This document shows positions 1 to 12,700 of a stretch of DNA of 64,000 nucleotides, piece by piece. The notes under the pieces were generated by a model that saw only the letters and a program-made list of their open reading frames with translations, was not told where the DNA came from and did no database searches. Within the stretch, counting starts at the first letter, position 1; every line of letters begins with the position of its first letter. The stretch covers positions 21,182,955-21,246,954 of the forward strand of contig NC_088305.1 in NCBI RefSeq assembly GCF_032854445.1. Direction: 5' to 3'. The stretch is from Liolophura sinensis (Eukaryota; Mollusca; Polyplacophora; Chitonida; Chitonidae). The position numbers and the translations under genes were made by a program.

Positions 1-143
1 CTGGTAGTGATAGCGAAATAAGGAGCACGTGGATGCAAGAGCTGCACTCATCGACTACACTGAATTACCTCAAAAACAGAAGAGTTCTAAAACAGTCAAG
101 ATAGGGACAGCACAGTTAGGCTTCATTAGTCAAAATGCAAATC

Positions 144-190
144 ATATTCTTGAGTATGGCATAAAACATCAATCAAATAAATAAATAAAT
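144..190 (+). repeat. SINE-A 3' tail fragment
   Basis: Matches the last 45 bases of the SINE-A family described at 27187-27456 (atattcttgagtatggc, then AAAT repeats). It lies in a PMS1 intron. Confidence 0.85.
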
Positions 191-424
191 GAAAATGCAA
201 ATGTATATAGAACTACGAATGTATACGCTGAATAGTCCTTGAAACTATTTCGTGCCAAAAATGTGAAAGTGACATCACTCATACACCATCGTAGAATCCA
301 ATGTTTTAAAACTATTTTTCTTGGTTGAAAATTTTTCCATACAGTATTTAAAATGGCCTTTATTTTTGTTTTTTCCCCTCTCTGTCTGACCTAACCTAAT
401 CCTATAATTGATTTCCTTTGGTAG

Positions 425-705
425 GAACATCTGTGATGGCAGCCAACCTCTTCAAGAACCTGCCAGTCAGGAAACAGTTCTATAGCACTGTCAAGAAGAA
501 AAAAGATGAACTGAAAAGGGTTGAAGATCTTGTGATGTCATATGGCGTGATAAGGCCTGATGTGAGGATATCACTACGCCACAACAAGGACCTTGTCTGG
601 CAGAAGTTTGCTGTGATGGACCATCGCACAGTTCTGTTGAACATTCTTGGAACGGCCACATTCAGTGCTCTAGAAAACAAAACAATCAAGCATGATAATC
701 CTAAG
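425..705 (+). CDS. PMS1: PMS1 exon a: end of MutL ATPase domain
   Basis: The exon follows an acceptor ending in tttggtag and begins with two bases that complete a Gly codon; 93 further codons follow and it ends in phase 0 before gtaaaa. It encodes the LFKNLPVRKQFYST segment, the MutL ATPase motif that contacts nucleotide, then the start of the second N-terminal subdomain (YGVIRPDVRISLRHNK). The open frame runs on past the donor into a T-tract, which is intronic. Confidence 0.96.
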
Positions 706-3700
706 GTAAAAATATCCCAATTTTTTTTTTTTTTTTTACGAGGGTTTTTCAGTGATAGGATAAGGTAACATTTGGTATCTGTAATTCTCAATAAGAGGGC
801 TACGGACACCTCATATTTCCGTATCCTATCACTGAGTAAATGCATCTAACAAATTTATCCCTCAAGACACCCACGGATTCAGTGCCAAAAACTGACTTAT
901 GTGCCGATTGATTGCCCAAGCAAACAAAGGGAGATAACCTAGCCAGCAGACACACATGATGTCAGCTGCAGGATACAGGATTATATTATGTCTGATGCGA
1001 GATACCGGCATTTATTTATTTGATCGTTGTGTAATACTGTACTCAAGAACTGCTGTTTGCTATGGGGAGAGGAAACATTTGATATTTAAAATTATTTACA
1101 CAAATGCGTGGATTTGGAAATACATTGTATCACAGTGTATGAAAAAGTAGACAAACTTCATGTTTCCCAAACTGTATATGGGTATGTTAAGACGGACACA
1201 TACAGGTGCTAGATTGTGGTTGAATGAAAACTGAAAAATGTAACATATTTGTATGGTTATATTATTTTCATGAACATCATGTTTTCTTCTTTTTTTTTTT
1301 TCATGAGATGGAGATGGAAGCTTTTATACCCAAGGTAAAATGTAAAGTGGCGTTGACAAGTCGAGCTACTGGAGATAGACACCTGACATTTGTTAACAAG
1401 AGACCAGTTGTCCTAAAGGAAGTCAATAAGGTTTGTAAGTAATGGATGCCTCCTGGTATTGCATAAATTTAGCCAAAATTCAAAATTGGGTGTATCATTC
1501 TCAAATTTTCTCATATTAAATCTTATTTTCCTTATCTTTCTGATGTTAATTTTGTTCGAATATGGTGTTCGCTGAGGGGTTAAAGCTATGGTTGCCAGGG
1601 AGGTAGTTTCGAGTTTTCTCTCTTCCATTTGACCTGTCAGAAACTTAAGATTACAACAAAGTAGATAACATTTCTCAAACTTAAGACAAACGGGGGAAAA
1701 TTTAGGTGCTGCTTGTATGTGAACTTGTGAAGTTCTTGTCAGAACATGATGAGACAGGCCTCTGTCAATTTATGTCAGCAAGGTTTGCCTAACATTTTTG
1801 ACAAGTCACATGATACAGTTGAACTATGTTTACTTTAAGCTACAAAAGAGTTCGGAGTAAAAACTTCCCTATTCTTATAGGCTGTGACTCACAGGTCGTA
1901 GCAATGTGGTTTGCGCCATTCTGATTTGTCATCACAAAATACGTTGGAGGAGCGCCGCAGCGACTTTTGTTAAGATTATTATTAAAGCGCTCATTCTCGA
2001 TTCGCTATCTTTATCTATGAGGTCACATGTTTTAATCCAGCTTTCACTTCTTTTGCATATTTGACTGTGGCATCAAGTCATGATTTATTTATTTATTTGA
2101 TTGGTGTTTTACGCCGTACCCAAGAGTATTTCACTTATACGATGGCGGCCAGCATTATGGTAGGAGGAAACCGAGCAGAGCCCGGGAGAAACCCACGACC
2201 ATCTGCAGGTTGCTGTCACACCTTCCCATGTAAGGCTGGAGAGGAAGCCAGTATGAGCTGGACTTGAACTCACAGCAACCTCATTTGGTGAAAGGCTCCT
2301 GGCTCATTACCATTAAGTCATGAGGTTTGTCAGCTACCTGGTCAAGGTCGGTGGTTAACTGCAATTGGCACATGTTCAATCTCATTAAAACCCGATCACT
2401 AACAACGATTTGACACACTTCTTATCCCCAGTGTGTTCAGCTACCTGTGGTGAACTGAGATGACATGAACAACCAGAGATCATTGACGTCAGAAGTGACA
2501 AATCAATGTGAGGCATTCTAAGGAGCTTATTTTCTCCAGAAACAGTGGAGAAACTTTCCTTCAAACGAGTTTTTGTTATGCAGATTTAAGTTTGTCACAG
2601 TGAAACATTTGGCCAATGGGAGTACAACAACAAAACGGTACGATTTGCTTTGCGGCCAGATATTGACTTTACCACACCACCATGCTGTGGCTTATCTGTG
2701 GTTTCATGTGATATTTCTTAAGTTGCCCCCAGCTTCAGCTATATCCGTGACTTCTGCCTTGTTTCGAGCAGCGCATCTGTGATTGGCTGAAAGAGATACT
2801 CCTTTTGAACGCACCAGGGATAGGCAGTGTGTGTATCGTATGTATATCGCTTCCTGATATCAGATTGGTCATATGTTATTTGGTCACAACGTCATTTCCA
2901 AAAAACTTCTAAGAAATTAAATTTATGAAATTTTCAGAATATATCATCTTTTTTTTTTTCTAGCTTGTCCGCCAATTTTACAGCAGTCACCACAGCGGTG
3001 ACGCGACAGCTGGTTCAAGATACCCGATATACTTCTTGTCAGTGGTGCTGCCCTCTAGCGAACTAGATGTGAATGTAGAGCCGAACAAAACCAGGGTTAT
3101 GATGGAGAATAAGGTATTACGGTGAATAACTGTTACTTTGGGACTTTTGTGACAATAGATCAACGCGTGACCATTTGTGCGATCTTAATACATTCCTTGG
3201 AGACCACGTGTTGTCCACCAATATAGTGTGCAGATCTCTACATCTCATTTGACAAAGATTGCTGTTATTAAAATTACGAAGGGTTGTTGATTTACCGCAT
3301 GCACCCTGGTTCCTCTACCCATAAAACTGAGTACCATTATGTAAGATGAAATATTCTCAAGTAATCCATTAAAACAATCAGTCAGTCAGAATAAATGTTG
3401 CTAAAAGTCATTTCGTGGCTGTAATGATTTATTTATTTATTTGATAGGTGTTTTACGTTGTACTCAAGAATATTTCACTTATACGACAGCGGCCAGCATT
3501 ATGGTGGGTAGAAACCGGCAGAGCCCGAGGGAAACCCACGACCATCCGCAGGTTGCTGGCAGACCTTCCCATGTACGGGGCTGTAATGAATCAGCCATTC
3601 AATGGCTATTATGATACTATAAAGATATATTGTAAAATTCTAAATTGATATTTATTTCTTTATTTTATGGAATCATTTCATTTTTTTCATACGGCTGTAA

Positions 3701-6700
3701 GACAAGAAATCTGATATTCAATTTTGTTTGAGTTTTGTGGTTGTGACACAATTTAACAACTTTCTTATGGCCTCTTGCAAACAGGATGTTCTTTTACAAC
3801 TTTTAAGTGAGATGCTGGAAGCGCATTATGGGCCCTTGTCAAAAACGGCAGTAACAGCAAATTCAAACGGTGGCATCTCCAACCCACAAAACAGTACCAC
3901 AGGCAAGTTAGCGGCTCAACCTGGTGATGATTTATCACAGACTGAATATAAAACTGTTCAGGATGATGACGGAACAAGTAGTAAATCAAGCAGTGTAGTG
4001 GAGAGAGAAAGTCGACATGGATTGTCAGAGTCTGTTGATGCCAGGGGCTTGGATGCATCACAAGAAGACTCTTTCGGTTCATTTGAAATTGAAATTGTTA
4101 CACCAGAGAAAACTGCTGAAGAAGAAATGGACACAACAAAGAACTCAGCTTCAAATGACCCAGAGGTGGTAAGGGAAGAGAACTCTGCCAAGGGAAGTAA
4201 CTCTTACTCCGTCTGTGACAAGGACAGGAAAACGTCACAAAAAGAGGAAGCATTTCAAGAGCTTTTAATTGATTTAGATGAGGATGACATACTCTGCACA
4301 TTTGATGGAGATTCTGGAAAATCTTCCCCAGGAGAATTCCTGAATGATCAAAGTTTGCGGAATAAGAGTGGTGATGTAATATCTGAGGAGGGGCAGAGTT
4401 CCAGCGTGGATTCTGTGAATGCTGATAGGTGGTCCAAAGGAGCACTGATGGACAGCTCGGGCAAACCCATACAGGTGAGTGGTAGGACAGCATTTAAGGC
4501 AGATAACTCTGAGTGAAGAATTGAAGGTAGATAACTCTTGGTGTTGCATTCAAGGTAGATAACTCTTGGCGCAGACGTTGTACAAACGGGAAGCAGCCAT
4601 GCTTTAAACTTTTACATTGTACATGTCACAGGTGTGAGTAGTTTTAAAGATGTAGATGTACTGTAAATACAATGCTTGAGGTACTGTTAGTGTGTCTTTC
4701 TGTATTTACATGACTCGTTCATCTTTTCTAAGTATCCTTTTCATTTCAGACTGCTGTTAAGTGAAAATTTAATTCTTGATTATTTAGATATTCAGGAAAG
4801 AGAGACGTATGCATACCATGGTAGTTACAATCAACAATTAATTTATATAACATACACTTACCAACACCGGTATTATGATATTTTGATCTCTTTACTTATT
4901 GCTGGCTTCCTCTCCGGCCGTACCTGGGAAGGTCTGTCTGCAACCTGTGGATGGTCGTGGGTTTCCCCCGGGCTCTGCCCAGTTTCCTCACACCATAATG
5001 CTGGCCACCATCGTATAAGTGAAATATTCTTGAGTACGGCGTAAAACACCAGTCAAATAAATAAAGAAATCTATTTACTTATTTGTCGGTTTTTTGTTTT
5101 TTTTTGTCTATAAGGGCCCTGCGTTATTATTTCCACCCTCTAGCCGTGGTGTCAAAACATCAACAACAACAACAGCTGTGAACAGCAATGGAAAGAGACC
5201 ATTCTCCCCATCTGAAGATGTCACAGAGAGTCCGACTGCTAAGAAACCCTCCGTCATCAAACCAGTGAGAACAGTATTAATGCATACCAGTACTTCATTT
5301 AAGAACTTAAATGTTAAGATGGAAACTGCTAAATAATGGTTTGTTCACTTCGCCCAAGGGAAAATGTACATAGACCTGTAGACCTGATTAACAAATTGAA
5401 GTATTTTCAGGTCTTGAAGGTGATAGGATGTTGGAGCATTAAATTCTTTCATATTTGACTTTGGCCTGATTTTAACTTATATGCAACCTGTTGCTAAAGA
5501 TACCACAAAATCCAGATTTTGACTCCAATGTAACCACTTACCATTGATTCAGAAAGTTCACATTTTGACTCTGTTGTAACTGACTTATGATACAAAACAG
5601 CCAGATTTTGACTCCATTGTGACTTCTGACCTACAAAACAGCAAGGCCAGATTTTGACTCCAATATAACCTCTCACCAGTGATAGAAGACGTTGAGATTT
5701 TGATTCCATTTAACCTTTGAAAGAGTAAAGGTCTGATTTTGTAAGTTTATTTTTACTTGGTCTTTTTTTTTTTTTTTCGCCCATGACTAACTTGCTGAGT
5801 TTACCGTTTTCTGACAATGGTAATGATTCTAGAAAAGTGCTTCAAAGCTGGTTTGGAAGTTATATGTATTACAGTATCATGCTGGAAAAATTGTATGTAT
5901 GAAAAAATGTTTTTTTTTAGCACCAAAATGATATTTTATGACATTTATTATCCTCGCAAAATGCATTTTGGTGGGTGAAATTTGGAGTCATTTAGAGGAA
6001 GTGTTTTTTCTTTGCTGTTAGTTTATAAAATGGTGTCAGAGAATGTTATTTGCTACAGGAGTCAGTTTAATGTGTTACTGGTCATCTGCAGGCTACAAGG
6101 TTACAAAAGTGTTACACCAGCATAACTGAACTTGAACAAGTATTAACTAAGTTGAACACTTCTGTACTTGAACAAATAATAACTAACTTGAACATGTTTC
6201 TCTGTTCCTTAGGCACAGACCACTATGTTTGATCTCATCAGCAGTCAACCAATCAAACGTCCCCAAACTGCCTTCATCCATTTTTCCAAGGAAATTCGCC
6301 CCACAGGTACATGTATGCCTTACTTCTTGTCATAACTTTGACAACTGAGCGACGCATACGTGTAAACATTACTTTATGGTCACTTCAATATTTTGATTTA
6401 TTTGAGTCCTATTTAAAGCCACCCTGGAAAATTATTCACTTATACGATGGCAGTCTGTTTTTTTTGGGTGGCGGAAACAGTGCCCCAGGGTAAACCTCCA
6501 ACCTTTGGCAGGTTTGTGAACATTTTTTCGACGCATGATAACCAGACATGCACAACATAATATTAGTGGAAGACAAGTGATCTTCAGGGAATGTTAGACA
6601 CCACAGACAGCCACTCGAGCTTCGTGGATGGCTTTTTGTTTCCAAATTCCCCATAGTTCAGAGGTCCACAGGTTCATCTGTCCATGGGTTTTTCTGCCCA

Positions 6701-9700
6701 TGGGTTCATTTGTTCGAGGGCTCATCTCTCCATGGGGGCTTCATCTGCCTGTGGGTTCATTTGCCTATATGTTCACCTGTCCATGGGTTCATATGTCTAT
6801 GGGTTCATTTGTCCATGGGCTCATCTGTCCATGGGTTTCACCTGTCCATGGGTTCATATGTCTATGGGTTCAATTGTCCATGGGCTCATCTGTCCATGGG
6901 TTTCACCTGTCCATGGGTTCATATGTCTGTGGGTTCATTTGTCCATAAACTCATCTGTCCATGGGTTCATATGTCTATAGGTTCATTTGTCCATGGGCTC
7001 ACCTGTCCATGGACTCATCTGCTCATGGTGCCCCAAGAAGACACAATATACATACTCACACTTTGTGACTCCTCATCATCATATAATTATTAAGTTCAAC
7101 CCCAAGTATTCATTTGTTCATTCTGTATAGATGTAACTGAATAGGATAAAAGTGTACAGTAAACAAAAAAATGATGAAAGTCACACAGGAACTCAAAACA
7201 CCTCAGTCAACGTGGTTACAGGATTAGTGTCCAGATTTAGCTACTTGTCCTAAGTATCAAGATAATAACCTGTTTAACAGCGTGTTACCAAGAGGACCTC
7301 TGACAAACTTTAAATCCACCAAAAACAATCAAAAACAATTACCACCCTAGCTGATGTCCAACCAACCACCTGGTAAATCTCAGCGGGTAACGTCATACAT
7401 GGCCAACCCAAGTCTATAGCTGGCCTGTATAACCTGAGAATTCATATCAGAATGATGTCATTTTCAGGATGGACTCTAGCTACACAGGAGCAAATATACT
7501 GCCATATCAATTTGAACCCTTAGTGGACGACGTTGAAGTTCCAGTTTATGACACAGATGTCTCTGGTCCGACTTCAGATTCAGAGTTTTCAGACATTGAA
7601 TTTGATCTGTGTCCGGGCATTTCCAACTGCTCTGGCAATACAAACTGGTAAACTATAGCTCTATGCAGTGTTACACTTTAGATCTACATTTTGTGTGTCT
7701 GTCAGATTTAATATTTATTATTCTTTCCTTCTGTCCACTTCACGATAAATATCATTCTATTCCCTGAGTGGATTTATTTCAAAAATAGGTTCGCAGGAAT
7801 TAATTTTCATGCATTTAATCAAGGCAAATACCGAAAAAACATTCTTACAACTGTTTAATTTTCCTCGTTGTATTATGGCCGGAATTACTTGAGCACGTAC
7901 TTGAACTTAATTTTAATGTATTTCAACCTCAGTCATTTATTTCTTGATTAACAATGTCAAGCATCACAATTAGTTTTGGTTTGTTTTTCGGTTTTAGTCG
8001 TTCACTGTAGCCAGTCGGAAACTGCTAGAATTGTCGTAGCTGTCAAACATCCATCGTGGTGTTGTAGTTCGCAGTTTGTTAGAAGCTCATTCGTTTGTCC
8101 ACACGAGAGACACAGCCAATGGGATAGCGTGTTTCAAAGTGACATTCATTGGAAGCCATCACGTGATTGTATCTACTTTTCTTTCACTTGATCGGCATAC
8201 TCCAGATTGATCAAACTAATGACGAATGAACGCCCGCTTTGTTTCACACCCACCAAGCCCCATCAACAGAGTTTATATACATATATTTAAAGCCTAACAT
8301 TTCCTTCCTGCTGTTAAAATTTTGCCGCTAGCCGGGCAAATATTTGGCTGTGGTGGGTATAAAACCCTTCCATCTTGTACCATCTCTGAAAACGCTGACT
8401 CGCGAATTCTGTGACAACCTATTTTTACGACGGTATGCGTGAAGAAATTTGATATGCGTGTTGTCATTTGCGTGGCTTTTTATCGCTGAACTAAACGGTG
8501 ACAGCTCATAAAGGTTGGACTTGTAAGACGTCATTCGGCAGAGACTACCGAGTGTTGGCAGAAGAAACCATAAACCCAGCCTCATTATCTTGTGATTTTA
8601 ATGCCATATTACTCAGATTACTGTACATTTTTCCAATATTTTTTTACACTCAATTTAACAAAGTCTACAATGGTAGCTAATTATGAATAAATAACAAATC
8701 TGGACACTAATCCTTTAAGAAGCATTTTATGTTTTTAATGCTGAAAAACTTCAAAATTCAAAATAATGCATACAATATGGCCAATTTCTTTACCAGTCCA
8801 TCCACAAATATATACAAATGAATTTCAAAACCTGGCTCGTATGTTAAATATTTAATTATTTCATTTTTGCTGAATGCCATACTTGAGAGTTCTTCACCTA
8901 TATGAAAAGAACTCAAAAGACCTCTGTTAACATGCTTAAGAAGCATTTTATGTTTATAATGCTGAATTTTTTCGTAATTTAATTACGTTATAATATAAAA
9001 GTAGATTTAATCTGATTGGTCACATGTTTCAGTGGTACAGGAGAACCCAGGTGCTTCGTTTGAGGACATCGCTCGTCTGATTGGTCAGAAGTGGAAGAAC
9101 CTGACAGAGACGGACAAACAGAAATATGAAGAAATGACTTCAAAGGATGTGGAAAGGTATTTGGCCATGTCATTCTGTTGTTTCATTCACCTGATTGTTG
9201 ATTTTCTTCAAGTGTCTTTAATATTTGTATATTCAGTTTCCCGTGGCACCTAAGTCAATCTTTTTTCTTATAACAGTAGACGTTATCATAGACAAAAGTA
9301 TAGCTACTAAAAATAGACTTGAGAAAGCACCAGCTTAAACTGCAACCATCTGTATAGCACTAATGTATTTGCCTTATAACGGGGTATTTAGTGGCAAATA
9401 AGGGTCATAAGATATTGCTGTGGGTGCTGAAACTTATGTTTTTCCAGGAGGTAAGACCTTTTTAAGATCACTAGATCTTACGTTTTTCCAGTAGGATATC
9501 ACCTTTTTAAGATCGCTAGATCTTATGTTTTTCCAGTAGGACATCACCTTTTTAAGATCACTAGATCTTATGTTTTTCCAGTAGGACATCACCTTTTTAA
9601 GATCACTAGATCTTATGTTTTTCCAGTAGGACATCACCTTTTTAAGATCACTAGATCTTATGTTTTTCTAGTAGGATATCACCTTTTTAAGATCACTAGA

Positions 9701-12700
9701 TCTTATGTTTTTCTAGTAGGATATCACCTTTTTAAGATCACTGGATTATATGGTTTTCCAGTAGGATATCACCTTTTTAAGATCACTGGATTTTATGTTT
9801 TTCCAGTAAGATATCACCTTTCTAAGATCACTAGATCTTGCAGAAAATCTGGCCAGATGCATAACTTTAAATAATAGTCATGTTAGAAATTTCAGGTTGA
9901 ATACATTGCTTTCCTAACCTGTTCAGCTCACACAAAAGAGGAAATTTTTAAAGGATTAGTGTCCAGATTTTCCTACTTGTCCTAAGCATAAAGATTATAG
10001 CCTGTTTAACAGGGTGTTACCAGGAAGGCCTCTGAGAAGCATAATTATCACTTTAAATCCACCAAAAACAATAGATTTACTACCCTAGCCGATCTCCAGC
10101 CAGCCACCGGGTAAAGCTCAGCAGGTGACATCAAAGATGGCATACCTTAGTCTAACTGGCCTGTATAATCTGGTAATTCTTATCAAAATGATGTCATTTT
10201 CGAGATGAATTCTAACTACACAGAAGCAAATATATTGCCGTATCAACTTGAACCCATTGTGGACGACGTTGAAGTTCCGATTTATGACACATCTCTGGTC
10301 CGACTTCAGATTCCGAGTTTTCAGACATTGAATTTGATCTGTGTCCAGGCATTTCCAACTGCTCTGGCAATACAGACTGGTAAACTATAGCTTTATGCAG
10401 TGTTACACTTTAGATCTACATTTTGTGTGTCTGTCAGATTTAATATTTATTATTCTTTCCTTCTGTCCACTTCACAATAAATATCATTCTATTCCCTGAG
10501 TGGATTTATTTCAAAAATGGGTTTACGGGAATCAATATACATGCATTTAATCAAGGCAGTACTGAAAAAAGCATTCTTACAACTGTTTAATTTTGCTGGT
10601 TAAATTATGACCAGAATTACTTAAACATGTCAAATAGGTATTTATGAAGGGTGGCTTTAATCCTCTTTTGTTTCCTGTGGTGTCACTAATCCTCATAATC
10701 TGAATCAGAGATTAAAACGATGAACGATGGATTATCACAATGTAACATTGCTTCCGCACTACCCTTAGCAGTATTCAAAGAGATGTCACTTGTTTTCACA
10801 CCTTTGATGAGTAATATTAATGAACAACCAGTATTTCAACCTCAGTCGAGCTACAAAATATACAAGGGTAACTAATAATGAATAATTATGAATGAATTAT
10901 GAATAATTAGCTAATTATGAATAATTAGCTAATCTGGACACTAAACCTTTAAGATGCTCTTTGTGGAGTAAGATGATTTTTGTCCCCACAAAAATAATTT
11001 TCTCTACGTTTTCAATAGAAATCGGAGCTTTATAGAGAATACTGATAAATGTTTTACAATTAAGATGAGACAAAGTTACATTTTTGACAACAGAGTTTAA
11101 CAACTTATGAGTGTCTTACCCATATTTACTATTTGCAAAAATTCTTTTGAAAATTTTTTGATTTTGTGAAAACTTGTTGGCAGATATCGACAACAAATGT
11201 CAGCATCCAAAGAGTTTCTGAACAACGGGAAGAAGAAAGCAGAAAAGGTGAAGACATTTTAATATCCGTCTTTATTTTTGAAGCAGGCAAAAAATGAAGT
11301 GTCTAAGTATTCATATCATTAGTCAACATCATAGTTGTGTGTTACTACTGAAGTAATTTTCCTCATTCTTAGGACAGATACCAGTGTTGCTAAAAGTAAA
11401 AAATTACACTTCTCTCTCAGTTTTTACGGAAAGTACAAATATGTATATGTTGTTGGTGAGATGTGGTAACCATGTGAGAAAAGAAAAACTGTGTGTTGCT
11501 GTTACAATTACATGTATATTGACTAAAAGCAGCAGATAAGATGTCCCAAAAAGTAGAACCATTACATTAATTGTGATGTACAACTTTTGAGAGCATTCAC
11601 GTTGCCTGCGTGCAGAATAGTGCCATTAACGACACCTGGTGAAGAGAAGCTAAAATGATTTCATTATCCTTGTAAGCCAAATGAGAATCCATATAAGCCA
11701 AATGAGAATCCATGTAAGCCAAATGAGAATCCATATAAGCCAAGTGAGAATTCATGTAAGCCAGTGGAAAATCCACTTAAGCCAAATGAGAATCCATATA
11801 AGCCAAATGAGAATCCATGTAAGCCAGTTGAGAATTAATTTAAGCCAAATCAGAATTCATGTAAGCCAAATGAGAATCCATATGAGCCAAGTGAGAATCC
11901 ATGTAAGCCAGTTGAGAATTCATGTAAGCCAGTAGAGAATTCATGTAAGCCAAATGGGAATCCATGTAAGCCAAATGAGAATCCATGTAAGCCAGTTGAG
12001 AATTCATGTAAGCCAAATGAGAATCCATATGAGCCAAGTGAGAATCCAGAATTGTAAGCAAATTGAGAATCCATATTAGCCAAATGAGAATCTCAGCTTG
12101 GTCTGCGATCTTATCAACTGAGTACCTTAAGACAAAGAGAAACTAATCGTATTTCAAGTGAAATACAGAATATTGTTTGTTTTTTTTTCACATTACAGCC
12201 ATCAAAACGTGCCAGTCTGTCCATCAAGGACTGTTTGATGAATATGATGTCACCAAAAGCGACAAAGCCAGGACGAAGGAGGACATTGACCCCTCGTAGG
12301 TCGTCGGTGAATTCTGTCACCGTGCCCTTCAAAATGGCCGACTTGGAGGACAGCTACTCCTCAGGATTGAGACAAAGGTCAGGTGTTGATCTCATGAGAT
12401 TATATATTGACTTGGGTCAGAAATTTTAAAATTCCAATTAATGTGTACCATATGGCTGATTTCTTCATCTGCGCATCCATACATTTAAATGAATGAAATT
12501 CAAAACCTGGGTCATATGATAAATATTTATTTATGCGATTTTTGCTGAATGCCATGCTAAGAATTTGATTGAGGACATAGAGTGCCTTTGGTAAACTATC
12601 ACAGGTTACTGAAGAACTTTCCCACATGGTATGTACAGATATAATCGCCATGTTTGCGGAGACAAGTGGTCTTCAATGAATGCTACAACGCACAAACGGC

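Noticed and set aside
1-143. Upstream PMS1 exon at the window start
   Set aside because: An open-looking stretch ends in caaaaacag, but its translation does not match the MutL segment that should precede exon a.
480-845. Minus-strand open frame of 121 codons
   Set aside because: Antisense shadow of PMS1 exon a and the adjacent foldback.
3765-4549. Several minus-strand frames opposite PMS1 exon d
   Set aside because: They overlap the securely identified exon and have no features of their own.
6628-7093. Three overlapping frames rich in GSSVHGF and CPWVHMS
   Set aside because: Three frames are open together across a minisatellite; none has a start or splice context.
7976-8191. Second exon of the P2RX7_C-like gene inside element copy 1
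   Set aside because: The frame has HPSWCC, slightly like the family's HP.F..CL motif, but the Cys spacing does not fit and the following residues show no match.
9434-9637. Open frame with repeated MSYWKNIRSSDLKKV
   Set aside because: Product of a 45-base array whose period is divisible by three; it lies in a PMS1 intron on the opposite strand and has no gene signals.
11681-12083. Open frames with repeated MRIHISQ, MDSHLAY and FSFGLHE
   Set aside because: All come from the 21-base array, open on both strands at once, which argues against coding.
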